NCBI RefSeq assembly: GCF_003255815.1
Contig: NC_037669.1
Location: 50,084,093-50,148,092, forward strand
Reading direction: 5' to 3'
Source: Theropithecus gelada
Taxonomy: Eukaryota > Chordata > Mammalia > Primates > Cercopithecidae
DNA length: 64,000 nt
The stretch's first letter is position 1. Each line of letters opens with the position of its first letter. The position numbers and the translations under genes are program-made. This document shows, one piece after another, positions 25,127-36,846 of this stretch. The notes beneath the pieces were generated by a model, which made no database searches, was not told the DNA's origin, and saw only the letters and a list, made by a program, of their open reading frames with translations.

Positions 25127-25417
25127 AACACTACTCAGCAATAAAAAGAAATGAACCGTTGATCCATGTAACAATATGGATGAATCCTGCATGTATTACA
25201 CTAAGTTAAAGAAGATAGATTCAAAAGGCTGTATACAGTATAATTACATTTACATGACATTCTGGAAAATGCAAAACTATATCTACAAAGAACAGATTAG
25301 TGGTTGTCAGGGATTAAGGGTGAGGGAAGGGTTTGACTACAAAGGAACAGCATAAGGGAATTTCTTTCTCTTGGTTGGTGGTTGATGGAATTGTCCTGCA
25401 TCTTCGCTGTGGTGTAC

Positions 25418-25526
25418 GTATGTATAGTGAAAAACAGAGTATATATAGGGTTTGGTACTGTTCACAGTTTCAGGCATCCACTGTGGGTCTTGGAAAGTAT
25501 CCCGAGGATAAGAAGGACTGCTGTAT
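25418..25526 (+). mobile_element. Tigger-type MITE fragment
   Basis: 'TATATAGGGTTTGGTACTGTTCACAGTTTCAGGCATCCAC' order, in shorter matching pieces, resembles a pogo-class MITE. It is partly the reverse complement of the related copy at 56834. Confidence 0.6.
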
Positions 25527-25529
25527 TTA

Positions 25530-26300
25530 AAACTGTCAATGAACAATGGAGGGTGCTCAGCCTCTATAGTCATCAGGGAAATGCAAATAAAAAACCATTT
25601 CATCACTAAGACAACACATTTCATTATTACAGAATGGCTGTATTAAAATGATTGACCATACCAAGCACTGGTGAAGATGTGGAGCAACTGAACTCTCAGA
25701 AACACTGCTGGTGGGAGCAGAACGTAAAACCACCATGGCGGAAAACGGACAGTCTGTACAAGAAGCTGAACATACACATACTCAGTGACAGCAATTTCAC
25801 TGAGTATGCCAATCAATAGTGGCACAGTTTGCTATTACCAAAACAACCAAATATTCATTAACATAGAATGCATACTTTCTGGTGTATTTACAATAGATTA
25901 TTATCAAGTAATGAAAAAGAAGAAACTATTGCTATACATAACATGCACACATCTCACAATCATCATGTTGAGACAAAGACGCCAGACACCAAAGACGACA
26001 CACCAAAGAGATCTATTTTAATCAGGTTTTAGAAAACAATAAAAACTAATCTCTGGTGTTAGCAATCTGCCACCTCGGAAGGAAGGTGAGACTGGTCATT
26101 TGGATGGGATAAAAAGGGGCTTCTAAGGAGCTGGTAATGCTCTATTTCTTGACTTGGTGGTTATAGGATATGTTTACTTCGTGATATTAATTGAGCTACA
26201 CACTTAGGATTTGCTCATTTTTCTGTATGCATTTTACATTTTTAAAAAAGTTAAAACATGAAAAATATTTTAATACTTTTTTAAAGTTAAAAAGAGATAA
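25530..26300 (+). mobile_element. Old L1 3' fragment
   Basis: Text such as 'ATGCAAATAAAAAACCATTTCATC' and 'AAGATGTGGAGCAACTGAACTCTC' marks the 3' end of ORF2 plus 3'UTR of another L1M copy. Confidence 0.6.
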
Positions 26301-26307
26301 ATCCCAA

Positions 26308-26593
26308 GCTGGGTGCACTGGCTCACGCCTGTAATCCCAGCACTTTGGGAGCCCAGGTGGGTGGATCACATGAGGTCAGGAGTTCGAGACCAGCCTTGCC
26401 AACATGGCAAAACCCTGTCTCTACTAAAAACACAAAAATTAGGCAGGCGTGGTGGCGCATGCCTGTTGTCCCAGCACTAGGGAAGCTGAGGCAGGAGAAC
26501 CCAGGAGACAGAGGTTGCGGTGAGCTGAGATCATGCCACTACACTCCAGCCTGGGTGACAGAGCGAGAATCTGTCTGGAAAAAAAAAAAAAAA
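26308..26593 (+). mobile_element. Alu element
   Basis: Complete but diverged Alu with a shortened right arm. Target duplications AAAGAGATAAATC and AAAGATAAATC. Confidence 0.88.
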
Positions 26594-26599
26594 GATAAA

Positions 26600-26948
26600 T
26601 CTGATGATGTCACTTCCTTATGGAATAGCCTTCCATAACACTATCAAGACTACATGACCAAACTCCTGCCTACATCTCGGTCCTTAATTCGCATCGTTAT
26701 CCCCTTCTTCACCACACTCCAGCCTCACTAGCCTTCTTACTCTCTCATGCATACCAACCTCACTCCTGTCTCAGTGTCTTTGGACTTGCTGGGCCCTTGG
26801 CCTGGTGTTCCTTCCCCATATCTGTTCCTGGCCACCTGTTTATCATCCTTTGCATCTGGGTTTCAATATAATCTCTGAACTGCCTTCCCTCACCCTCTAC
26901 CACAGCCCATCCCACCTCACTTTCCAGCCATTCTCTATCCCAGATGCC
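26600..26948 (+). repeat. L2-like fragment
   Basis: Pyrimidine-rich sequence ('TGGAATAGCCTTCCATAAC', 'GTGTTCCTTCCCCATATC') resembles the L2 3' region. Strongly diverged. Confidence 0.45.
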
Positions 26949-27245
26949 AGGCAACATTTTCTATAGAGAGCCAGGTAGTGAATACCTGAGGCTTTGCAGG
27001 CCTGACCTCAATATGTCCACTGTCATGAGGAAGCGGCTGTAGATGATATGTGAATGAGTGGGTGTAGCCATGTTCCCAGAAAACCTTATTTATGGATACC
27101 GAGTTTAAATTTTTATATCATTTCCCCTGTCATGAAATCTTTTGATTTTTTTTTCTCCTTCAAGCACTTAAAAATATAAAAACCATTCTTAGCTCACCCA
27201 CAAAAATTGGCAACTGGGCCAAATTTGGTCCATAGCCAACCCCTG
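26949..27245 (+). mobile_element. hAT-type nonautonomous element
   Basis: The order 'GGCAACATTTTCTATAGAGAGCC', 'GAGGCTTTGCAGGCC', '...GGGCCAAATTTGGTCCATAGCC' matches a common mammalian hAT MITE. Subfamily not named. Confidence 0.55.
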
Positions 27246-27440
27246 CCCTAACCCCTTACTCCGATTCTTTTCTTCCTAGTCCTTATCGCTGCCTAAAATT
27301 ATTTCATTTGTTCCTCGCTTTACTTGCTCTTGGAATTTAAGCTCCAAAAGAGAGGGGCCCCACCTGTTGGGTTCACTATCCTGTGCCCACTGCCCATCAC
27401 AACACCCGATGCTGTGGAAGACGTGAAAGACCAAGCCAAC

Positions 27441-27693
27441 CTGGATGTGACCTTGGCTTTGGTGTGGATTTTGGTGGTCTTCTTCCGAACTGGGCTCACA
27501 GAAGCAGACTCAGGCTCATCCTTCAAAGTCTCTGCAACTGAGGATTCCAGTTGGCCTGACGGAGATCGTAAAAGATTTTCTCCTGAGTGTAAACTTAGCT
27601 TGGGGAGCCGCTCGGGATGAGTTCCAGATTTCATCTTGAACCGAACAAATTCTGCCTCCTCCTTTTTGGTGGGATATTCAATGGTAAACAGAC
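27441..27693 (-). CDS. C3orf20: C3orf20-like FAM194 protein, exon G (most 3' in window)
   Basis: 253 nt (2 + 83x3 + 2). Acceptor 'CTTTTTAACAG|GTC'; donor 'TCCAG|GTTGGC', weaker than consensus. The frame starts 'LFTIEYPTKKEEAEFVRFKM' and continues through a basic, Ser/Glu-rich, probably disordered segment including 'SVSPVRKKTTKIHTKAKVTS'. This matches the part of human C3orf20 after its FAM194 domain as I recall it. If the donor is not used, the frame runs 39 further codons to a stop at 27320-27322, so an intron-retained form would end here. No following exon was found between 27440 and 1; the rest of the gene must lie beyond the left edge. Confidence 0.83.
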
Positions 27694-29128
27694 CTGTTAA
27701 AAAGACACTGCTGTCATTTTCCCTTCATGGCCAGGACTCCTCTGTCCCTGGTCCCACACTGGAAACATCTAAGTGCACCTTGGCTCACCCCCATCTCCTC
27801 CCCTCCGCTCTCACTGATTCTCCGGCACCTCCCCTCTGCTGTCCAGTACAGTGCTCCTGTCCCAGCACACTCATCAGTGACACTGCCAAATGTTGGGTTG
27901 TAAGAATGTAAGAATGAATAGGTCTCCTTTCGTACTCATTCTTCAAGACACCTAGCTTCAATCTCACTCTCCCCACCCACGCTGGGGCCTGTTCCATTCA
28001 GCCTGTGTGTGTCCTCCCCAGCACCGAATGTAAAGGCTAACTACACAATACATTCCTGGGCCATGCTGTTCCTTCCTTGAGAGTGTTGTTCCCTGTGTCT
28101 CCAGCTTTAAGTCAATTCTATCTACTTTCTTGGTTATATTGTATTTATTTATATTCTTGTCTTGCTTTCCCTACTAGACTGGAAAACTTCTAAGGCCAGG
28201 GACCTCTCGTCTCTTCACTCACCAGCATTTCTCAAATGTAGGTGCTGAGCATGCAGAGGTACCCCAAGACAGAATTCCCAGCCTCCGGAAATTCCGAGTG
28301 GGGGAGCAGGATGGGGGACCTAGTCACAATGCTAAGTAGTAAGATGTATAATTAGAACATGTACAAAGTGCTGTGGGATCCTTTCTTTCATGTGGGTGGA
28401 AAAAAAAGAAAAAATAAATAATTAAGTGCTATGGGAGCCCAAAGGAAGTGTGACCCATTCTGCTAGGGAAGTCAAGGAAGGCTTCCCAGAGAAGGGGCGA
28501 TCGAAGTCTCTGGGGATAAGGAGAAACTCCCCTCCATGCCCAGCCAGGGGGTGGCACAGAATAGGGGTCAATGTATCTTGTTCCCAGGGCCATCAGCAGT
28601 CCGTAGAGGGGCTCAGAGGTGGAAGGGTCCTGAGGCCCCCAACACTGGCCTTGGGGCATCTCTGTGGGCCTAACAGGGACAGCCTAGAGAGGTGACTGCA
28701 TTTTTCTCTTCTGAGATCCACAAACAGAATGGAGGAGCAGGGGCTCCAAATGGATGATGGGTGATATGTGAGACGGAGCTAAAGGTGAATGTAGATGTGG
28801 GGTGGGGACCAAGAGGGACGCAGCCAGCCACTGAGAAACCCAGGAAAATAAGACAATCTCATGGAGATGTGCAAGACACTCCGGGAGAGAGCTCAGAAGT
28901 GCAAGTGGGCCCACGTCACTATTCCTAGCTGTGTGGCCTTAAGTCATCTGAGCCCAATGATCCCACCTGAAATGGGGAAATATCTCTGCCATGCCTACTT
29001 CCCTGAAGATTCAGACTGAAGATGGAATGGGCGGTAAAGTAAAGGTCTGTCCCTTGAGATGACCTGCTGGAATCTCAGGACTGGGGAGGCCAGCAGATAG
29101 GCCTTCGCCCACCTTTTAGCCTCCTTAC
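27694..29128 (-). other. Intron F-G of the FAM194 gene
   Basis: Mostly unique sequence. L2-like scraps near 28060-28230 and a MIR (plus strand) at about 28915-29015 ('TAGCTGTGTGGCCTTAAG', 'AATGGGGAAATATCT'). ORFs at 28426-28695 and on the opposite strand are chance frames with no splice context. Confidence 0.6.
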
Positions 29129-29252
29129 CTGCGGCCAGCAAGACAGAGTTAATGAACTGAGTCACTGTCTTCTGAAACCGCTTCTTGATCTCAGCCAGGG
29201 CTCGGTTCATCTTATGCACCTTGTCGTCCATGTTGCTGATTCTGCGGTTCAG
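29129..29252 (-). CDS. C3orf20: C3orf20-like FAM194 protein, exon F (helical segment after domain)
   Basis: 124 nt (41x3 + 1). Acceptor 'TTTGCCTCTCTGCAG|CTG' with a strong pyrimidine tract; donor 'GCCGCAG|GTAAGG'. The frame reads 'LNRRISNMDDKVHKMNRALA' then 'EIKKRFQKTVTQFINSVLLA', a strongly heptad-like, charged sequence that probably forms a helix or coiled coil just after the FAM194 domain. The last base G joins the 'GT' of exon G to make Gly. Flanking intron sequence is mainly unique with L2 and MIR scraps. Confidence 0.87.
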
Positions 29253-30055
29253 CTGCAGAGAGGCAAAGGAGGGGGCACGTGTCACCCGCCCCTCGAGGAG
29301 CCAGCTGCCTAGCCCAGGATAACTAACACTTGCTCTGGTTCAGAGGATGTGCTACTGCCCGCCCCACAACCCCTACCTGGAACACACCTCTCTCCCTCTC
29401 AGCCCAGTGAGTTCCTGCACACAGGCCCAGGCCCGACTCATGGCCTCTCCTGGGAGGGTTTTCCCTGATTCGACTGGGAAGAACTGCTTCTTGCCTTGGA
29501 CTCTCATCATGCTCAATGCAGCTTGAAGACGGAAGTTAGCACTTTGCCAAGTGATAGCTGTGTTTGAGCCTATCTTCCCACTAGACTGCAAGCTTCTGGA
29601 GGGAAGGGACCGAGTCTTGGTCTCCTGTGTGTCTGAGTGCTTGTCACGCAGGCGCTCAGTAAATGCTATTGCATTCATGAGTAAGTGGACGATAAAGCCC
29701 TCTGCAGAGCTTTCTCTGCCGGCCTCCCTCTGCAGTGGATGCTGCGGTGCATCCCCCAGGAGCCCCTTCATCCCTCCAGCTGTCAAAACAGTGGCTGCTG
29801 ACAGTGCCCAGCTGAGAGCCTGCCTCTGGCCAAGGTTACAGAGGCTGACTGGTCACTGCAGGCCACAAAGGCCCAGGACTCTTGCTTCCATTTGGGATTA
29901 TGCTGAAGGATCATTCTGGCTGCAGGGCTCCCCACGGGATTGCTGAGGACTCTGCCATGGCTGCCCTCTCTCTCTGCCTTCCTTCAGACCCTCAAAGGGG
30001 CTGTTCCCAAGAGCAGTCCCCAGTAAACTCCTGCATACTTGGCTCCATTTCACAG

Positions 30056-30216
30056 TCTTGGTCAACATCTGCTTCGGCTTTCTATAATGCAGCACTGTTT
30101 TCAGAATCTGCCTCAGTGTATTGGTCTGTTTGTCCCTATGTTACATTTCCTTAAGACAGTTATGCTCTTTGAATTACTGCGTCATTTTAAATAACCTCTC
30201 AGTCTTCTACTACACT
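30056..30216. repeat. Intronic duplicate block, copy 1
   Basis: 161 bp beginning TCTTGGTCAACATCTGCTTC. The same block recurs 1.46 kb away in direct orientation. I count four mismatches and no gaps. Confidence 0.95.
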
Positions 30217-31517
30217 TACGTTGGGTTTTCCAGGAGACCCAACCTAAGACCTGCTCTGAACAGCTGGGGCATGTCAGTGGCACTGCAAAATCAGGCCCAG
30301 ATTCCAGAGGTAGTTACATTCGATCTTTCTCTCTAGGAAGCCTTCCGATTTCCTCAGCCAACAGCAACTGCTCCCTCTGCTGAACTTCCACACGTGTCCC
30401 TTCCTGTTCTTTCTGCCCTGGGTCCTGTTCATTTTCTTTTTTTTCCACTTCCTTTGTCCCTAAACTCATTTAGCTCCTTGAGAGGAAGATCTATCATCTC
30501 TACATCTCCCACGTAACACAGAGAAGGTAGGAAAAAACATTTCTCCTATGGAATTTAAGCCTCAAGTGGCAAGAGTGGGGTGGGCAGTATCAGATTTCCT
30601 GATGAACAACAAAGTCAGCCCATGAGTTCTTTATGCTGCAGGCAGGAAATCTATGAAGGATGTCCCCAACAAATGGCAAAGCCTCAACCATCCTTCTGAT
30701 TCTTGGCCCCAGTTGCTGCTTCTGTGCTCATCTTATTTATTTATTTATTTGAAATTTATACCCAGCCTCTTTCCAAAAAGGACCTGAGGTGGCACACTGG
30801 GCTAATAAAGCATTTAAACAGAGGCTGTTGTCTCGCTTCCTAAGTGCTGCCTTGATGGAAATATTTAGTGAGGAGCCAGGCCTCAGGGCTGTAAAAGCTG
30901 GGACCGCTATTCTGCCTGTCTCTCTGATGGGTGGCTCTTTCCAGGGCAATGGGTGTCTGGGGAAGACATTTAACAAGCTTCTCAGTGACAGGGACTTGGA
31001 GGGAGGAGGCTGCTCCCGCCCCCACCTCCAGCCTTACAGGGCGACCATGGTTTTGCTAACGAGTGATCACCAACCCCAAATAAACACCCACAGAAGGAAC
31101 TGAATGGACTGTAAAAGTGGGGGTGTGTTAAAGCAGAGTGGGCCCTTATGCATCACCACACGGATGAGAAAACTGAGACCCAGACAGGGAAGGGACTGGT
31201 CCAAGGCCCTATGGCCTCTTCCTAGCCGAGGCCTTCTGCCAGCCCCAACACTCAGCACATTTTCTTGGAAGCTCCCTGCAGCTCTCACGGTCCAAGAATC
31301 CAAGATAAGCTAATTTTCTAAGCCTCAGGATTTCATGTAAAATATCCTGAGATGCTTAACCATGTGGTTAAGGACAACATTTGGAAATCCCATTACCCAC
31401 AAGAAAACATATTTACTCATTGTTTCTGTTTATCTTGTTAGAAAGTTGTCATACATAATACATATGCTTGCACTCTCAAAAGAGGTTATGATCAGAATTA
31501 TTTTTTTGGCAAGTCAA

Positions 31518-31678
31518 TCTTGGTCAACATCTGCTTCAGCTTTCTATAATGCAGCACTGTTTTCAGAATCTGCCTCAGTGTATTGGTCTGTTTGTCCCTA
31601 TGTTACATTTCCTTAAGACAGTTATGCTCTTTGAATTACTGTGTCATTTTAAATAACCTCCCAGTCTTCTACTGCACT
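31518..31678. repeat. Intronic duplicate block, copy 2
   Basis: Second copy of the 161-bp block. No poly(A), target duplication or terminal repeat at its edges. Confidence 0.95.
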
Positions 31679-31730
31679 GTCAAACCATGCCTTGATAAGC
31701 TTCCCTTAATAGAGACTCTACCTTCTAGCC

Positions 31731-32390
31731 CAGCATGCTCCACTAGAAATATAATGTGAGCTACACGTGTAGTTGAAAACGGTCCTAGTAGCCACATTAA
31801 AAACATTTTTAAGAGGGAAAATTAATTCTAATTATCTATTGATTTAAACCAGTATATCAAAAATAGGGTTATATCAACATATCATCAAAATAGTCAATTA
31901 TTGAGAAATTTTACATTCTCAATTCACACTAAATCTTTTTTCTTTCTTTCTTTCTTTCTTTTTTTTTTTTTAGAGATGGAGTCTCGCTCTGTTGCCCAGG
32001 CTGGAGTGCAGTGGCTCGATCTCCACTCACTGCAAGCTCCGCCTCCCGGGTTCACACCATTCTTCTGCCTCAACCTCCCCAGTAGCTGGGACTACAGGTG
32101 CCCGCCATCACACCTGGCTAATTTTTTGTATTTTTAGTAGAGACAGGCTTTCACCGTATTAGCCAGGATGGTCTCCATCTGCTGACCTCGTGATCCGTCC
32201 ACCTTGGCCTCCCAAAGTGCTGGGATTACAGGCGTGAGCCACTGTGCCTGGCCAGCACTAAGTCTTTGAAATGCAGTGTGTGTTTCCATGAAGAGCCCAT
32301 CTCCATTTGGACTTGTCACATTTCAAGGGCTCAATCGCCATGTGTGACTCATGGCTACAATATCGGACAGCACAGCTCTAGACTTCTAAT
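31731..32390. mobile_element. hAT-type palindromic element with an inserted Alu
   Basis: Left end 'CAGCATGCTCCACTAGAAAT' and right end '...ATATCGGACAGCACAGCTCTAG' are inverted repeats of the 'CTGTCCAATA' type common in mammalian hAT MITEs. An AluY splits it. Confidence 0.65.
31935..32253 (-). mobile_element. AluY element, minus strand
   Basis: Begins with a (TTTC)n/T tail and ends '...GAGCCACTGTGCCTGGCC'. Flanks CACTAAATCTTT and CACTAAGTCTTT are target duplications. Confidence 0.9.
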
Positions 32391-32761
32391 TCCATCTTGA
32401 GGAGGTTGCTTTAAGGTAAGAAAATAAGACTTGAATTCCTAGGGGCTTTTCTAGGCCTAAGGGGCTAGTTGGGTACACAGACTGAGAGTGATTTCTCTCA
32501 GCTGCTCATGGGGGTCTTGAATTGCTTATATCTTGGTTCTCAGCTGCATTCCAAATTTCAGAGATAATCAGACAAGAGGTTGCCAGAAAAATGAAGCATT
32601 GCTGCAATTTTATGAGAATAAATAATTTTCTAATATCCATTGCCTTTGATAAGAAAAGTAGATTCACACTTTTAAAACGCAATCTAAAAAGGTTTCCAAG
32701 AAACATAGATAGGTGACTTTGTACCCGGTGCATACTTAATCACTTAACAATAACTTTTTCT

Positions 32762-33108
32762 GGCCAGGCACGGTGGCTCACGCCTGTAATCCCAGCACTT
32801 TGGGAAGCTGAGGTGGGTGGATCATTTGAGGTCAGGAGTTTGAGACCAGCCTGGCCAACATGGTGAAACCCCGTCTCTACTAAAAACACAAAAATGAGCT
32901 GGCGTGGTGGTGCGCACCTGTAATCCCGGCTGCTCGGGAGCCTGAGGGCATGAGGATTGCTTGAACCTGGGAGGCAGAGGCTGCAGTGAGCCAAGATTGC
33001 ACTACTGCACTCCAGCCTGGGTGACAGACAAGGCTTGGTCTCAATTAAATAACAATAGAATAGAATAGAATAGAATAGAATAGAATAGAATAGAATAGAA
33101 TAGAATAA
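32762..33108 (+). mobile_element. AluS with pentanucleotide tail
   Basis: Complete Alu whose tail has become an (AATAG)n microsatellite at about 33054-33106. Confidence 0.92.
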
Positions 33109-33717
33109 AACCAATGGCCTTTCATGGTGAGAGTGTGGAACCAAATTGACAGGGCAGATGTATCAATAAGCAAGATCATTCATCTCAGCCCAAATGGACT
33201 CAAATTCTTGCCTGTAGTTTGCTCTTTGAAGTAACCAATGCATGCTGGATTCACAGGTACCTGCGTTTCTCCAGTGCTTCCTCTTCTCCTCTCCTACCAG
33301 ATTCCACACGACCCTCTGGCACACAAGAGTCAAGCTAGATGATAATTGGTGCCCATGCTTTTGCCCCTTCCATTATATTGAGAGAATTTCAGAGTTTAGA
33401 GGGAATGAGACTTCTTTATTTCTACATCTCCAGCAGCCAACTTGGCCTGCTGCAAGTGATAATAAATGTTTACTGAATTTGTTAATGGATTAATGAAGGT
33501 GAAATGCTGCTGGAATGAAAATGTAGGGGGGGAGAAAAAAAAACAGATGCAATGTTTTCCTCCAGGAGTAACAAAGGAGACCCCTAACAAATGCCCACAC
33601 CCTATGTCCTTATTGGACATTGGGTTGGTTGCCCTTGCTGGGCTCTGCCAGCTTTGAGCATCTGTCAGCTTGTGGCATACAGTGGCAAGTGCCCACACAG
33701 CTTAAGAGCTTCTTGCT

Positions 33718-33860
33718 CAGGATGATCATATAATCTATCATCCAAACCAGGACACTTCTGAGGGGAACACATAGTGCCGTTTACAATTGCTCCAGGTGTG
33801 TAATTGCTCCGGTATAAACTGGGACTGGCTCTAGGCAAATTGAGAAGTGTGGTCACCCTG
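33718..33860. mobile_element. hAT-like MITE fragment
   Basis: 'AGGATGATCATATAATCTAT' to 'GTGTGGTCACCCTG', ends resembling the CAGGGTGA/TCACCCTG inverted repeats of small hAT elements. Confidence 0.45.
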
Positions 33861-35100
33861 CTTTTGCTTCTAGGAGCCTTCCCTTAGTGGGCAGAGTGCC
33901 CTGTGGGGAGCTCAAATAGTCTGCTCTACCCACCTAAGCTTTGGTTACCCCCATCTTGTGTTGAGGTCAAGTGTTCTCTTTCGGGATATACACTCAGGGT
34001 GTAGGGACTGTGTCCTCTTAATCCTCTCCACCTCTCTCCCTGATGTTGCCTTGACATCACCAGGTACACAGTAGGATCCATTATGACCCATTGAATGGAA
34101 GAATTGGACTCCCAGTCACCACAGTATTCTCATCCACCCAAAAAATATTTGGTAAAGACTTAATTTGAAGTAGTCCTCATGCTGGGGGCCCTGGGACAAC
34201 AGACATCAGAGGGAATCACAGGGAATTTTCAATTTGTAGGGCAGATAGACTTGAAAATAAAGGAGTCTAGAATGGAGGTTGTCACTGCTAGCGGGGCTGA
34301 GCAGAGGGAGAGACTAACTCTACTTGGGATGGGAAGAGGGTGGTAGAGAAGGTCATCAACATGCACTGGTAGTTATTCTACTCAGTATCATTTCTTCTGG
34401 TAACAGCACTTTGATTTTCCTTTAGGGAAACTCTTCTGCCTTATCCTTTGCCCAGGTGGTTCATTTGAGACTAATCTTACACCTTGGCCCCAGGATGGAC
34501 ATAAGCCTCAAGCTTGGCCAATGGGAGCAATACATACGCCTGGCCACAGGAAATGTTTCACATATGGGCAGTTAATAGAGCCAATGAGTGTTGATGCTGG
34601 CATTTCTACTGGAGTGTGTAGGAAAGAGAAGTCCTTCTTCTTCCAGGGGCACTAAAGCTGGTATAATAATAGCCCAGAGATGTTCATGGTCATCTTGTCA
34701 TCAACAGGAAAAATCTCCTTGAGAAGGAAGCCAACAAAGAGGAAAGCAGAGCCAAGAGATGGGAAGATCTGGTGGAATCATTTCAGGGCCTGGATCCAGC
34801 CATGCCTGAAGGTGCATATTGACAGACTTCTCAGTTTATTGAGCCACTATATTTTTTTTCATGCTTAAGCTAGTCCACACTGGATTCTGTCACTTACAAC
34901 TGGGAGACTCTTAATTGATATAAGAAGTTTCACAGAGAAGGTGGTACTAAGAGTAGGCAGTGAATAATGGCAGAGGAAGAGGCAGGGCTTTGCATGGGAG
35001 GGTGGTGGGGAGTAAGGGCAAAAGCCCTGAAATGTGAAAAAGCAACTCACGTTGAGATGCCCAGGGGTCAGGGCAGGGTGCCTGGTCTGCCTTGCCTTAC

Positions 35101-35232
35101 CCGTTTTTCATATGCCATTCCATGAGGACAGTTGTTTGCCGACACAGCAAGTGTTACTGTCTCATTCAGGGAGGTGAAGGTGACCGTGATGGAGTCCTGT
35201 CCCAGCACCTTTAGCTTCATTTCCTCATTCAC
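35101..35232 (-). CDS. C3orf20: C3orf20-like FAM194 protein, exon E (end of FAM194 domain)
   Basis: 132 nt, exactly 44 codons, phase 0 on both sides. Acceptor 'TTCATCTACAG|GTG'; donor 'AAACGG|GTAAGG'. It opens with 'VNEEMKLKVLGQDSITVTFT' and ends 'ANNCPHGMAYEKR'. The 'ikvlgqdsItvtF' pattern matches the last strand of FAM194 domains as I remember the family, so the domain appears to span exons B-E. A symmetric exon such as this could be skipped without a frameshift, which would delete the end of the domain; that is inference only. Confidence 0.88.
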
Positions 35233-36537
35233 CTGTAGATGAAGAAACAGTACTCAGAGAATCCCTGCTTCTATGGCCCCAGCCACCCCTTCCTGACCCA
35301 CTACAAAGCACAAAGCCCCTGTTGGCTCGGGGCAGAAGATTTGTAAGAGCTTTCCAGTTCTTAGGTTAGAATTCAGCTTCATGGAGAAGACAGAACAATT
35401 CCAGGCTCCCCTGGGGGACCCACTGAAAAAGTAAATGATGCTTTCTTATTCCTGCTCCTTCCCTTTCCAACTCAAGCATGAAACCCACTGTGACTGGCAG
35501 ATGAATCAGCTTCAGTTCTGGTAAAGATGAATTGGGAATGCAGCTTGGATCAGAGGGTAACCCTTTATCCCTGAATCAGACAGATGTGTCCACTCAGGCA
35601 CCAGGTCTGACTCTGACTCTTGTCCTACAGCGGTAGGAAGGTGACCACTTGGCAGGAAGCACTGGAAAGCCGGCTGAAGATGAGTGGGAAGATGTCAAAG
35701 AGGACCCAGAAGGGCCTGGGCCACACATACTCAGCCCCTTCCCCTAAAGTCAACAAGTATGTCATTACTCTTCCCCTGAGGAGGAGCCAAAGATGGGTGG
35801 AAAAGGGGCAGCTACTCTTTATTATCACTTCCAAAAGAGTGGGATTTCCTTTAAGCAGTACCAGACTGGAGATTGTGGGGGAATGAGTTGCCCTTATAAC
35901 AACTCACTCCTTACTGAGAGTTCTGTGGTCTATGGGTGAGTCCCAGTTCTGCCTCCTGATAACAAGCCAGTTGGCTTCGCTGAATCTTAACTTCTTCCAC
36001 ATGAAATCACTGAGTGGCTATTATCAGGATCAAATGAGATAAAAATGCTGGAAGTGGCTTTGTAAGCCATTAAAGCCTATGCCCAGCATGAGCAGATATT
36101 GTCAGGGCAAGGTACAATTTGAGGTAGAGCAACTCACATTTAAGGCTGTTGAACAATTTGCATGTGCAGAGCACAATTTATATGCAGGGACCCTCCCGGA
36201 GAGCCTCAGAGTGTGCAGCCCTACACTGCTGTGCTTCTCTCAGTCTTCAATGCCCCTGACCTACAATATCCCCTTACCTACAAATACCCCCAGGATGCCT
36301 CTGAACCAAAAACAAAACAAAACAAAACCACTCTCTGCTTTGCTCCTTCCATTTCCTTCTACTATTTCAGTTGCTTACCCCAGGGTCTACACTTAACTTC
36401 CTTACTTCTGAGTTTCTTCCTCACACCCTGCAGCCTGGAGACTAGTTCCCTCCAGCACCCTGAAAGCACTGAACTATGACATGCCAAGTCTTTTGACATC
36501 TTCAAACTTGATCACTCTCACTTAAAAGAAACTGTCG

Positions 36538-36846
36538 GCCGGGTGCGGTGGCTCACGCCTATAATCCCAGCACTTTGGGAGGCCAAGGTGGGCAGATCAC
36601 GAGGTCAGGAGATCAAGACCATCCTGGCTAACATGGTGAAACCCCGTCTCTACTAAAAATACAAAAAAAATTAGCCAGGCATGGTGGTGGGCGCCTGTAG
36701 TCCCAGCTACTCAGGAGGCTGAGGCAGGAGAATAGTGTGAACCTGGGAGGTGGAGCTTGCAGTGAGCTGAGATCACACCACTGCATTCCAGCCTGGGTGA
36801 CAGAGTGAGACTCTGTCTCAAAAAAAAAAAAGAAAGAAAGAAAGAA
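36538..36846 (+). mobile_element. AluY element
   Basis: Complete Alu with 'GATCACGAGGTCAGGAGATC' and an (AAAG)n tail. Confidence 0.92.

Larger units (their letters stand above)
14520..25417 (+). mobile_element. Old L1M mosaic, interrupted many times
   Basis: L1M pieces in order on the plus strand: ORF1-like text at 14700-15025 and 18460-18910, inter-ORF at about 19863-21000, ORF2 endonuclease/RT at about 21240-23690, and ORF2 end plus 3'UTR at about 23907-24640 and 25127-25417. Sentences characteristic of ORF2 include 'TATGTGCTGGGCCACAAAACA' and 'CAGGAATGCAAGACTGGTTCAA'. No intact frame. Tigger1, Alus, MER20 and an LTR are inserted in it. Confidence 0.75.
29253..35100 (-). other. Intron E-F of the FAM194 gene
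   Basis: 5.8 kb intron. Holds L2 scraps (29540-29695, 30335-30540, 33400-33500, 33990-34100), a MIR fragment near 31130-31215, a duplicated 161-bp block, hAT-type elements, two Alus, and at about 34480-34920 an old interspersed repeat that I cannot name. No further exon recognised. Confidence 0.6.

Noticed and set aside
1..27440. Search for the next downstream exon of the FAM194 gene
   Set aside because: No segment here matches the expected continuation; almost all is repeat. The remaining exons must be outside the window.
28426..28695. Pair of opposed ORFs of 89 and 76 codons
   Set aside because: GC-richer intronic sequence with chance frames; no conserved motif or splice sites.
29373..29946. 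Overlapping ORFs of 131-137 codons on both strands next to exon F
   Set aside because: No family resemblance, no splice phase agreement with the FAM194 exons, and partly L2-derived sequence.
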